Of a DNA stretch of 24,470 nt, positions 8,558-15,443 are shown piece by piece. Made by a program: the position numbers and the translations under genes. Source of the stretch: a virus. The notes beneath the pieces were generated by a model. It saw only the letters and a program-made list of their open reading frames with translations, searched no databases and had not been told where the DNA came from. Position 1 is the first letter of the stretch. Each line of letters starts with the position of its first letter. The DNA lies in IMG/VR virus record IMGVR_UViG_3300022074_000363, positions 1 to 24,470 of that record; one strand, 5' to 3'.

Positions 8558-8938
8558 CTACTGCAAAGCCGCTAAAAATTCGTTTCCAATAGAATTTTCA
8601 GCCGTTTCGTAAGTAGGTTGTTGGGCAACGACAGAAGTTTTATACGTTTCACGTATTTTACTTTTCTGTGCCTCTTCCTTTGATTTTCTTTCCCAGTATG
8701 CCTTAATTCTTTGGTCAAGCAAATACATTTCAATTCTATCATTGAGGGCAATATCAAAAAGTGCTTTTAAAACCATAATAGCACCAACTGTAATCAACCC
8801 AAAGAGAATCGCATGGGCTAAAGTGCCATGTGGGAAACCTGTCCCATAATTTGCGTAAAAGAAAACATTTGCTCCGCTAACGGTCCCGACAAAGAGAATC
8901 GTCATAACTAGACGAGTTTCTGTATTTAATGCTGGCAT
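8558..8938 (-). CDS. Two-pass membrane protein (126 aa)
   Basis: The start is ATG 8938 with a near-ideal Shine-Dalgarno (GAGGTGATATTATG). Two membrane segments are visible, about residues 9-29 (RLVMTILFVGTVSGANVFFY) and 40-62 (LAHAILFGLITVGAIMVLKA). A charged C-terminal half with a short coiled coil follows (LLDQRIKAYWERKSKEEAQK). Two hydrophobic helices plus a charged tail resemble a holin or an anchor for cytosolic partners. It heads a three-gene membrane cassette with the 71-residue protein and the Arf-like GTPase. No family is recognised by sequence. Confidence 0.65.
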   Translation of the reverse strand: MPALNTETRLVMTILFVGTVSGANVFFYANYGTGFPHGTLAHAILFGLITVGAIMVLKALFDIALNDRIEMYLLDQRIKAYWERKSKEEAQKSKIRETYKTSVVAQQPTYETAENSIGNEFLAALQ

Positions 8939-8947
8939 AATATCACC

Positions 8948-9229
8948 TCAAGCGAATTCAACTGAACATGCCACGCTTCCAGATTGTTTCTTAAAGAACA
9001 ATCCATTTCTTGCTAAAACACCGTGCATATCAAATTCAACTGTTTGATTTGCCGTCAAAACAATTCTGGCGATTTCTGTTCCTGCGGCACTTGTTCCATC
9101 AAATACCCTAATTTCAGCCGTGCTTGAGCCTGTTTCACAAGCATGAATTGAAACCAATAAACACTGTTCGCTTGAAACGATTTTATCTGCCGCTAAAACA
9201 CCGCTTGACCTGCAAGTCTGACCCGCCAT
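8948..9229 (-). CDS. Probable capsid decoration / head fibre-type protein
   Basis: This 93-residue protein starts at ATG 9229 with AGGTGA at good spacing. It has no charged coils and alternates hydrophobic and polar residues, suggesting a beta sandwich. The segment STAEIRVFDGTSAAGTEIAR and the ending SGSVACSVEF follow a pattern common in small tailed-phage proteins that sit on the capsid surface. Four cysteines (6, 23, 31, 87) might form disulfides or bind metal. It lies after the capsid gene among similar small beta proteins. A candidate promoter lies directly upstream, so it may be expressed separately from them. Confidence 0.55.
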   Translation of the reverse strand: MAGQTCRSSGVLAADKIVSSEQCLLVSIHACETGSSTAEIRVFDGTSAAGTEIARIVLTANQTVEFDMHGVLARNGLFFKKQSGSVACSVEFA

Positions 9230-9279
9230 ATTTTCACCTATCCGTTGATAACATCAACCCCTATTTAAGAGGTGCGATG
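9230..9279 (-). promoter_or_regulatory. Candidate promoter with palindromic operator or RNA hairpins
   Basis: This 50-base gap is one of the few in the window. On the minus strand it holds CTTAAATA (9262-9269), a TATA-like box, and then a perfect inverted repeat GTTGAT-gtt-ATCAAC (9244-9258). A start about 25 bases past the TATA would fall near 9241, just before the AGGTGA of the 93-residue gene, so the palindrome would lie between TATA and start, where a repressor would block. As RNA, ACCUCU-UAAAU-AGGGGU (9257-9273) and the palindrome form two hairpins that share two bases, so an RNA signal is an alternative. Confidence 0.4.
9244..9258. repeat. Perfect inverted repeat, 6-base arms with 3-base spacer
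   Basis: The sequence GTTGATAACATCAAC has exact complementary arms (GTTGAT and ATCAAC). It lies in the gap before the 93-residue decoration-type gene, between the TATA candidate and the predicted start of transcription. Confidence 0.8.
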
Positions 9280-9615
9280 TCATTCTGCCTTCAAAGCAGA
9301 CTTTTTGGTGGTTTTCTTCTTTGGTAAAGCCTTTGGCTTAGGGAGAAGCAAATCACACAATTCTTGAGCAGTAAGGCTTTCCTTCTTTAACTCCTTGGCC
9401 GCAACCTTGAGGAGTTTTTCGGGTAAAGCCATCAATTCTTCTCTATCTTCTTCATCAAACAAAAACATAAGGTTTGAATCAGAAAGGCCAATAATAGCCC
9501 TTCGGAGAGGGACAGAAGTGGTGTCATTCCGAGTAATCTCGGTCCACCCTTCTAATCCCTCAATTAAGAATCGGCTACCCAATTGACTTTTTTCTGTCAA
9601 TTTTACCGAAACCAT
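9280..9615 (-). CDS. Small protein with basic C-terminus, unknown function
   Basis: This 111-residue protein starts at ATG 9615 with GAGGCGAT upstream. The N-terminal 45 residues are likely beta (SRFLIEGLEGWTEITRNDTT). The middle is helical and acidic, then amphipathic (DEEDREELMALPEKLLKVAA). The last 20 residues are strongly basic (PKALPKKKTTKKSALKAE). The basic tail could bind packaged DNA or the acidic capsid surface. Position between two decoration-type genes suggests a virion role. I recognise no family. Confidence 0.55.
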   Translation of the reverse strand: MVSVKLTEKSQLGSRFLIEGLEGWTEITRNDTTSVPLRRAIIGLSDSNLMFLFDEEDREELMALPEKLLKVAAKELKKESLTAQELCDLLLPKPKALPKKKTTKKSALKAE

Positions 9616-9624
9616 TTTATCGCC

Positions 9625-9981
9625 TCAAATAAGACCGTTCACTCTAATCGTAATTGGATTTCCATCCAATGACGTATCGGAGCCTGCTAATTGAGCCTCA
9701 ACCCCAGTAGTGTTGTCTTCCAGATTAACTTCCAAATAAAGGTTGTTTTTTGTATCTGCGCCACCAACAAGATTAATGCTGTGTCTAATCAATCCCCCGC
9801 CGATTCTAACAATGTGAGCAGATGTAATTCTGCTTAAACCCAATTCCGAAGCAGGAATAACTTCTCCGCCCGTAGTGTAGGAAGTAATGTTAATATCTGC
9901 ATCAATTGTGTATTCATCGCCTTGAACCCTTGGGCGAGTAAAACCCTTATGGTCTGCTAGGCGAGTCGTCGTGTGTGCCAA
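9625..9981 (-). CDS. Small beta-rich virion protein (decoration type)
   Basis: The start is TTG 9981, six bases after GAGGTG; no ATG lies near, so the TTG is well supported. The 118 residues include INITSYTTGGEVIPASELGL, which follows the pattern (YxTGGExI...GLSxI) seen in small beta-sandwich proteins next to capsid genes of many marine tailed phages. The rest is beta strand-like with short turns. It lies two genes after the major capsid protein. A decoration or minor head role is likely; homology is judged from memory of the pattern, not from a search. Confidence 0.6.
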   Translation of the reverse strand: MAHTTTRLADHKGFTRPRVQGDEYTIDADINITSYTTGGEVIPASELGLSRITSAHIVRIGGGLIRHSINLVGGADTKNNLYLEVNLEDNTTGVEAQLAGSDTSLDGNPITIRVNGLI

Positions 9982-9991
9982 TTAAAACACC

Positions 9992-10255
9992 TCACTGTCC
10001 AATTGCTTGGAAATAAACAACATCGCCACTGACACAGTGAATAGCCACATTTCCGCTTGCTAGAGGCAAATCCGCATTAACTACTGCGGCGGTGGCTTCT
10101 TCTGCGCTTCCCTTATGTGTAAAAACAAGACTTTCAACGAGAGAAAGTCCAGTTTCAATGTTTCCGTCTGTCGCATCGGTTGTGGTTTGTCCACACACCA
10201 ATCTTCTGTTTCCTTCTAATTTCATATCCAAATGGATTACTGTTGCAAATGCCAT
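9992..10255 (-). CDS. Small beta-rich virion protein next to the capsid gene (decoration type)
   Basis: This 87-residue protein starts at ATG 10255 with GGAGATGATTAAAT upstream, and follows the major capsid gene after a 27-base gap. The order GNRRLVCGQTTTDATDGNIETGLSLVE is characteristic in style of small phage head proteins that carry a GNxxxTGLxxV block, followed by further strands ending GDVVYFQAIGQ. It probably covers the capsid surface as a decoration or cement protein. A minor structural protein of another kind is possible. Confidence 0.6.
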   Translation of the reverse strand: MAFATVIHLDMKLEGNRRLVCGQTTTDATDGNIETGLSLVESLVFTHKGSAEEATAAVVNADLPLASGNVAIHCVSGDVVYFQAIGQ

Positions 10256-10282
10256 ATTTAATCATCTCCTTCTTTTTTGTCC

Positions 10283-11614
10283 TCATTGAATGTTGGTGAT
10301 TTTACCCTGTCCTCTGAAGAAAGAACAGCCAACTTCACCAATTGTTCGGTATAAGGCTCTGTTTCCGAGAGTCCCGACACCAAATGGATTTCCGTTTGCG
10401 ATACCATCCTCGAAATATTGGGTTGGTTTCATAACAGACAGCCAAAGGTGGTCAGTATCAAGGAATAATAGGTCCGATAACTTCGTGGATGCGCCACCCG
10501 TTTGTGGCATATCCTTAACAGGAATCAAAGGAATATCGTAATAGGTTGCCACACGGAAACCGACTTCTTGACCCTTTGTTCCACGAACACCGTTCACGGT
10601 TGGAACAATTTCTTTTCGGTCCATAAATCGCTCTTGGCTCTGCAAAAGGTCAGCAAGGGCTTGAATGGTATCATATCCTGTAAGAATGACCTTGGGGGAA
10701 CCACCAGCAAGACGAAGGTTGCGAATCATGTCATTTAGACGAGTAAGCGTCAAAGAACGAACATCTCCCGAAGCATAGCCGGAACCAAAGTCCACTTCTG
10801 CATCAAGGAAAGAAGCGGCAGTAAATCGCTCATTACCGTAAATTTTAGCATCAACAGTAGAAGCAGAAGCCCCAGTATCGCCTAAAACAGTATCGCTGGC
10901 TAAAATTTCAGCACGGTTTGAAATAACCTTCATCAAAGAGGTATAGTTGTTTCCGATGTTGGTCAAAGCAGCCGTTTGATAGTTTTCAAGCGGCATAACC
11001 AGCATTTTGTTTTGAACCTCAGCATGGTGCTTACCCATATCTTCACGCATTTGCGCTCTAATATCGCCAATTCCATCGTCAATTTGAGCCATTTCCATAG
11101 CCAATTCGCTGAAATCGAATTGGTGTGCAACAACCTTTGGACTCATGTTTAATTGAGCATAGGTTGGAGCAATTGGGCCTAATCCATCTTGAGCCGTAGA
11201 AAGGGCGGCATTTTCGGGAACACCACCGATTAAATCGGCTCTTGGGGAATCTGCACCCAAAATGTCTAAAGTCTCTGAACCCGAGGTAGCAACAGAAAAC
11301 AAATTTCCTGAACCACCAGCAGGGCGGGACTTCAAAACTCGCCAACCGCTTGAGGTATATGGTCGCTTTGAAATCATTGAAAGTGCGTTCACTTCACGGT
11401 TGAGCATAGACCAAACCTTCTGCCCATAAACGATGTTGTAAAGGGCGGAAACATCGGAAATTCCGCTTCCCGAAAAGGAAGGAGAACCGTCGTGTCCGGT
11501 AAAAATACCGCCAACAGCACCGGCTTGCTTTAAAAGAGCATTACCGGCGGGTAAGTTGTTAATTCCATAAGTCTGTGCTTCTAAGTCTGCAATTGTATTA
11601 ATATATCCAGTCAT
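10283..11614 (-). CDS. Major capsid protein, probably HK97-fold
   Basis: This 443-residue protein starts at ATG 11614 with GAGGTGATT just upstream, the strongest form of Shine-Dalgarno in the window. It directly follows the protease-scaffold gene, the normal place of the major capsid protein. The N-terminal 50 residues are Gly/Ser-rich and flexible. The middle contains a long helix with acidic and Met residues (HQFDFSELAMEMAQIDDGIG, then RAQMREDMGKHHAEVQNKML), consistent with the spine helix, and a later part (DMIRNLRLAGGSPKVILTGY, then YYDIPLIPVKDMP) typical of the A-domain of encapsulin/HK97-like shells. Several hundred copies form the icosahedral head. I see no separate delta domain. The call is strong by context and good by sequence. 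Confidence 0.85.
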   Translation of the reverse strand: MTGYINTIADLEAQTYGINNLPAGNALLKQAGAVGGIFTGHDGSPSFSGSGISDVSALYNIVYGQKVWSMLNREVNALSMISKRPYTSSGWRVLKSRPAGGSGNLFSVATSGSETLDILGADSPRADLIGGVPENAALSTAQDGLGPIAPTYAQLNMSPKVVAHQFDFSELAMEMAQIDDGIGDIRAQMREDMGKHHAEVQNKMLVMPLENYQTAALTNIGNNYTSLMKVISNRAEILASDTVLGDTGASASTVDAKIYGNERFTAASFLDAEVDFGSGYASGDVRSLTLTRLNDMIRNLRLAGGSPKVILTGYDTIQALADLLQSQERFMDRKEIVPTVNGVRGTKGQEVGFRVATYYDIPLIPVKDMPQTGGASTKLSDLLFLDTDHLWLSVMKPTQYFEDGIANGNPFGVGTLGNRALYRTIGEVGCSFFRGQGKITNIQ

Positions 11615-11625
11615 GTTTAATCACC

Positions 11626-12357
11626 TCAAAAATTTCCTCTAACCATTTTGTGAATATCGCTCCAATCCATAGAAGCGATTTCATCAACAGTGGGAACATT
11701 AGCGACACTTTCTTCTTGTGCCTTACGAATTTCATCCTTTTGCGTAGTCAAAGACTTTCGCAATTCGCTAAATTCGTTCTTAAGAGAAGCGATTTCCGAA
11801 GCGGCATCATAATTTTGCTTGGCAATCACATTCTCTCGACTCTTAACTTCCTTTTCAAATCTGTTTTCAAAGGACTTTTTGAGGTTGTCGTAGGCTAAAG
11901 CCTCCAATTGTTCTTGGCGGAAAGCCTCGTAAGCCTTCTCAATATTGCCAACGCTCAAATCAAGCGTTGCCAATTCATTGTTGTTAAAGGCCTTAACAAC
12001 GGGTAAATCGGAAGGCTTTGGTCGGCCACCTTCAATAATGATTCTATCGGCAGGTTCGCCAATATCATTTCCTGAGCCGTCAAGGGTGGGAAGAATGGCT
12101 TTCCTTCCTTCCATATCTTTGTCGTAAGAACCGTTCTCCATTTCCGTGTCAGCCATTTCAAGGGCTTCCTTATCCATATCTGCTCTTTCCATGTCAGCCA
12201 TTTCGGTGTTCATGTATTCGCCGTTTTCCATGTATTCGCCGTTTTCCATGTTCTCCATTTCCGTGTCCTTCTTTTCTTCTTCCTTTCTCAACGAATTGAC
12301 TTCCTTCAAAAGTTCGTCTAATTCGCCTAATGCTTTTTCTAGTTTTTCTTGGGTCAT
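11626..12357 (-). CDS. Nested in-frame scaffold protein from internal start
   Basis: Inside the protease gene, ATG 12357 (Met178 of the fusion, MTQEKLEKALGELDELL) is preceded by AGGTGAT three bases away. The 13 bases AGGTGATATTATG at this start are identical to those at the start of the separate 126-residue membrane-protein gene (8936-8948). The product would be 243 residues: coiled coil, acidic Met-rich region, a Pro-containing linker, a long helix and the C-terminal capsid-binding-type motif, with no protease domain. Some tailed phages, such as lambda (Nu3 within C), make scaffold in this way from within the protease gene. Position, frame and ribosome site all agree, but expression is not shown. 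Confidence 0.65.
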   Translation of the reverse strand: MTQEKLEKALGELDELLKEVNSLRKEEEKKDTEMENMENGEYMENGEYMNTEMADMERADMDKEALEMADTEMENGSYDKDMEGRKAILPTLDGSGNDIGEPADRIIIEGGRPKPSDLPVVKAFNNNELATLDLSVGNIEKAYEAFRQEQLEALAYDNLKKSFENRFEKEVKSRENVIAKQNYDAASEIASLKNEFSELRKSLTTQKDEIRKAQEESVANVPTVDEIASMDWSDIHKMVRGNF

Positions 12358-12888
12358 AATATCACCTGTTTTTTCTTGCTTTAATATGTCAAATCTCGCT
12401 TCGGGGTTAATTCCTTTTTCACAGATGGTAATTTCATGCAACTCTAATTTGCTAATTTCGTTGTATTCTCCCATCCTTTCGTGGCTTTTCTTTACTTTTC
12501 GTAATGCTTGTCCACCTATGCTAAAACTTCTTAACGAACCTTTGCGAATGCCTCTTCCTACTTCTTTTGCTTTTTCTATGTCATCTCTTAATTTAATAAC
12601 AACATAAAATCCGACATCATCTACTTCCGATTTCCATAATCTTCCGGTCTTATCTCGGTATGAATCTACTACTTCTCCCACTTGAACATTTGAATGGTTT
12701 GTCATTACGTTTCTGAACCTTGGTTCTTCCATGAATTTTTTAACTGCGTCGTTTAAAGCATCTAATGTGATTAAATCATTTTGTTTATCCACGATTTCAA
12801 TGCTCGCATATCCTCCAATCATCAGGTCGTCTGCGCTTTTGAGAATGCTGAAATCGTCATTCCTTACCGCTAAGACACCTCCGTTCAT
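11626..12888 (-). CDS. Prohead protease fused to scaffold
   Basis: I chose ATG 12888 (MNGGVLAVRNDDFSIL) because GGAGG lies ten bases upstream; TTG 12897 is too close to that site. The protein is 420 residues. Residues 1-170 match the HK97-type (U35) prohead protease: a YASIEIVDKQNDLI strand, His65 in TNHS, Ser123 in SFSIGG, and the closing block LELHEITICEKGINPEA. His65 and Ser123 are the likely catalytic pair. From residue 178 the protein becomes an acidic, coiled-coil scaffold with tandem ENGEYM repeats and many Met residues. It ends in a motif (IASMDWSDIHKMV) that probably contacts the capsid protein. The protease cuts scaffold and capsid during maturation. An internal start probably yields the scaffold alone. 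Confidence 0.85.
   Translation of the reverse strand: MNGGVLAVRNDDFSILKSADDLMIGGYASIEIVDKQNDLITLDALNDAVKKFMEEPRFRNVMTNHSNVQVGEVVDSYRDKTGRLWKSEVDDVGFYVVIKLRDDIEKAKEVGRGIRKGSLRSFSIGGQALRKVKKSHERMGEYNEISKLELHEITICEKGINPEARFDILKQEKTGDIMTQEKLEKALGELDELLKEVNSLRKEEEKKDTEMENMENGEYMENGEYMNTEMADMERADMDKEALEMADTEMENGSYDKDMEGRKAILPTLDGSGNDIGEPADRIIIEGGRPKPSDLPVVKAFNNNELATLDLSVGNIEKAYEAFRQEQLEALAYDNLKKSFENRFEKEVKSRENVIAKQNYDAASEIASLKNEFSELRKSLTTQKDEIRKAQEESVANVPTVDEIASMDWSDIHKMVRGNF
12211..12250 (-). repeat. Tandem 18-base repeat in the scaffold part
   Basis: Two exact copies of an 18-base unit (plus strand catgtattcgccgttttc at 12211-12228 and 12229-12246), plus four bases of a third, encode ENGEYM twice. 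Slippage at this site would add or remove six residues without changing frame. It lies in a Met- and Glu-rich, probably flexible part of the scaffold. Confidence 0.85.
12361..12367 (-). promoter_or_regulatory. Internal ribosome binding site for the scaffold start
   Basis: The minus strand reads AGGTGAT three bases before ATG 12357, within the protease-scaffold gene. It complements the archaeal 16S 3' end and matches real gene starts in this window. It decides the nested scaffold start. Confidence 0.6.
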
Positions 12889-12897
12889 GTGTTTCAA

Positions 12898-12934
12898 ACC
12901 TCCGTTATCTTTTCAAGTATATAATGGACTCGTA
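12898..12934 (-). promoter_or_regulatory. Candidate archaeal promoter before the protease gene
   Basis: The 37-base gap between ligase and protease genes contains ATTATATACTT on the minus strand (12915-12925), a good match to an archaeal TATA box. A transcript starting about 25 bases downstream would begin near 12896, giving a very short leader that would begin after the GGAGG at 12899-12903. This mismatch makes the call uncertain; the site may be chance in AT-rich DNA. It would give extra transcript for protease, scaffold and capsid genes. Confidence 0.3.
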
Positions 12935-15439
12935 TTATTTCTTGGGAAGGGGCAACTCATTGTACCCATCATCATAAATGTTCCACAATCCTTTATCCTT
13001 ATCCTTATCTGCCGGACTTTGTTTATATCCGGTGAAAGCAATCCACATTTTACCTTCTTCGGCAGGGATTACTCTAAAGTGAATCTTTGTTTCAAATTTA
13101 TTTCCTTCTAAGAAGTATTCGTGGTAGCCTGTTCTTTGAACGCCTAACTTGACTTCTCCTTCATCAATGGTTTTTTCTTTGTCTAAGTCTTTGCCAACAA
13201 TAGCGGGATATTTCCCTGCTTTACCAAAGAGGTCAAAAATATCTTCGTCTTTATCTAAGTCAATGAACCAATTAAGAGTTTCATCTTTTAGTTTAATAAT
13301 CATATTTAAATTCCCATCCTTTCTTAGATAAATCTTAAATTGGCCCTCTCTATACTCTTCGGGAGTTTCATATTTCTTTATTTCTGCCATGATTTTATTT
13401 GAGTCATGAACAAACTTATTATTTCTAAACAAAACACCGTGGTCTTTTCCTCTATCTTCTAACCAATCTTTAAGCCTTGCTGATTTAGACTCTAATAAAT
13501 CTTCATACAAATCTTTAGTGAATTTATTGCCTGCTAAAAACTTATGAAGTTCTTGCGGAGTCTTATCTCCTGCTTTCTTAAGATAATTAAAAATAGCAAC
13601 AATAATTTTACTTTGCTTTGTCTTCATTATTTCTTCTGCCTGAGCCTTCCACATATCTAAATCAATTAAAGCATTCTTAGACATTAAATTATCTTCCTCG
13701 AACCCATAGACTGTGAACCCGTCAAAGTCTCCTTTGATGATAACAGAAGCCTCACCGTGAATATGGTCGGTAATTTTTATTCCTTTCGTTAATGCTTCAA
13801 CAGAGTATTTTAAAGATTTCTTATTATCTTTTGAAAGCATTTCTAAAGTCACTAATTTTTCAGGAGTATCTACTTCTGGAACTTCAATAACTTTTGCCGA
13901 GAATACAGTATATTTACCATTAGATTCTTTGACTTCATCTACCTTTACACGAACAATATCACCAACGCTAACAGAAATCTTAGTGTTTAGTGCTTTACCT
14001 ACATCCATATACTTTTTACCGTTTAGTTCTTGGCCTTCGGCCTCTTCCTCTAATGGACCGGCCCCTAAAGTATATGAGTATAGGTTGCTTTTAGTTTTCT
14101 TTTTGTCAAGAACAATCAAGTCTAAATCAACAAACTTCTTCCACTTTATCCATTTAGGATTCTTCTTTGTTCCCTCAAAATAAGTTGATGTAGCGTCTTT
14201 AATGACAACACCTTCTGCTGTCGGCATTTCCATAATAGCCTTTGCATATTCTTCAATATCTTTTATGCTATCAGCCATCCTCGTATCTTTCTTTGACGGA
14301 AAATTAAGAACATCACTTGAATGAATAGAATAATTGTTGAACATAATGTTTAATCTTTGTTGTAATGTATCGTCAACTATTTTTTTATCATTATGACGCA
14401 TAATATCGAACATGTGTGCCTTTAAAGTCGCATCCTTATACTTGTCTTTAAAAACATGAGCGATTGTATCAGCACGATGGAGGGCTTCTTTATCATCAAA
14501 GAGAATCAATTCACCATCAAGAATACAATCCCCAAAGTGTTTCTTCTCCATCTCTTTAACAATATCTTTACACTTGGAAGTAATGTCCTTCTCATTATAT
14601 GAATAAACAGTCACCTTATTATCAATCTTATGGATTTGTATTCTCATGCCGTCATATTTTTCTTGAACAACATACTCTCCACTAAAGCCTTTTAATTCAT
14701 CCATATCACCAATATCAAAAATGCGATACATTGGTTTGTTAGGTAAAATGAAATCCGATTGCGATTTTTCTTCTTCGGACTTTGTTAAGTCCATGTCCTT
14801 AATATCTTTTAAGTCTTCCCAATCTTCTTTTTGATGTTTAGAGAAAAATAGTAATTCTAAAAAGTCAAGAGCCGCCTTAACTTTCTTTTCTACCTTCTTT
14901 GAGTCTTTTCCATCCCCGTACTGCTCGATAATATAGAGGGCGATGTCGTCCGATTGTAGGTCAAGCCCCTTAAGGCCGTCTGTGATTTCGTCAGGCTCCA
15001 TGTCTTTAATGCTATAAATGTCTGGAGATAGGGCTTTATCGTCTTCTCTCATAGCATAGTGAACAAATTTGACCATTAACTCTGGAGATTCTAATAATGC
15101 TTCAAGAACGTCCCCTTTGAACTTTTTAGCAAAAGGGTCAGAAACGAACTCAGAAGACATGCGTAAGGCTTTGATACCTTCATATACCTTTTCAGCAAAA
15201 TTAGAAGTAGGGTCGGAGGATTCGTTGTTTTCCAAATCTTCTTCTTGAATGTAATCTTTTAATTCTTCGCCTAACTCACTTGAATTATCGTAGAGGCTTT
15301 GAATCTCTTCAATTGATTTACGCCAACGACCGCCGTATTCTTTGGGGTCTGTTCTTGCAGAAAGATATGCGACTCTTGTTTTTTCAAAGAGTCGTAAGAT
15401 TTCTTCCGAAGGGCTATCCTTCTCAATGAGATAAGCCAT
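12935..15439 (-). CDS. ATP-dependent DNA ligase with long N- and C-terminal extensions
   Basis: The 834-residue protein starts at ATG 15439, shortly after the upstream stop, with only a weak GTGATT ribosome site. The nucleotidyltransferase core lies at about residues 255-440: motif I EKYDG at 260-264 (Lys261 takes the AMP), DGEL at 308-311, MFDIM at 343-347, EGVVIKD at 409-415 and WIKWKK at 430-435. An OB-fold follows (to about 520; VGDIVRVKVDEV). This core seals DNA nicks using ATP. Residues 1-230 are helical and acidic and unlike usual ligase DNA-binding domains. Residues 608-685 may form a winged helix, and 698-803 resemble the LigD phosphoesterase fold but lack its His-rich active site. 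It lies inside the head gene cluster, which is unusual. The ligase core is certain in kind; the extensions are inferred. Confidence 0.85.
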   Translation of the reverse strand: MAYLIEKDSPSEEILRLFEKTRVAYLSARTDPKEYGGRWRKSIEEIQSLYDNSSELGEELKDYIQEEDLENNESSDPTSNFAEKVYEGIKALRMSSEFVSDPFAKKFKGDVLEALLESPELMVKFVHYAMREDDKALSPDIYSIKDMEPDEITDGLKGLDLQSDDIALYIIEQYGDGKDSKKVEKKVKAALDFLELLFFSKHQKEDWEDLKDIKDMDLTKSEEEKSQSDFILPNKPMYRIFDIGDMDELKGFSGEYVVQEKYDGMRIQIHKIDNKVTVYSYNEKDITSKCKDIVKEMEKKHFGDCILDGELILFDDKEALHRADTIAHVFKDKYKDATLKAHMFDIMRHNDKKIVDDTLQQRLNIMFNNYSIHSSDVLNFPSKKDTRMADSIKDIEEYAKAIMEMPTAEGVVIKDATSTYFEGTKKNPKWIKWKKFVDLDLIVLDKKKTKSNLYSYTLGAGPLEEEAEGQELNGKKYMDVGKALNTKISVSVGDIVRVKVDEVKESNGKYTVFSAKVIEVPEVDTPEKLVTLEMLSKDNKKSLKYSVEALTKGIKITDHIHGEASVIIKGDFDGFTVYGFEEDNLMSKNALIDLDMWKAQAEEIMKTKQSKIIVAIFNYLKKAGDKTPQELHKFLAGNKFTKDLYEDLLESKSARLKDWLEDRGKDHGVLFRNNKFVHDSNKIMAEIKKYETPEEYREGQFKIYLRKDGNLNMIIKLKDETLNWFIDLDKDEDIFDLFGKAGKYPAIVGKDLDKEKTIDEGEVKLGVQRTGYHEYFLEGNKFETKIHFRVIPAEEGKMWIAFTGYKQSPADKDKDKGLWNIYDDGYNELPLPKK

Positions 15440-15443
15440 TCAA

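Noticed and set aside
8572-8757. Second frame within the 126-residue membrane-protein gene
   Set aside because: It lacks a ribosome site and reads as a basic shadow of the charged tail of the membrane protein.
11079-11345. Minus-strand open frame inside the capsid gene in another frame
   Set aside because: Its product is rich in Cys, Trp, Phe and Arg as expected from a frame-shifted reading of the capsid gene, and no ribosome site supports it.
11955-12161. Second frame within the scaffold region
   Set aside because: No ribosome site; it overlaps a well-supported frame and has no recognisable feature.
12211-12250. CRISPR-like repeat
   Set aside because: The two copies are directly adjacent without spacers and encode an in-frame peptide repeat.
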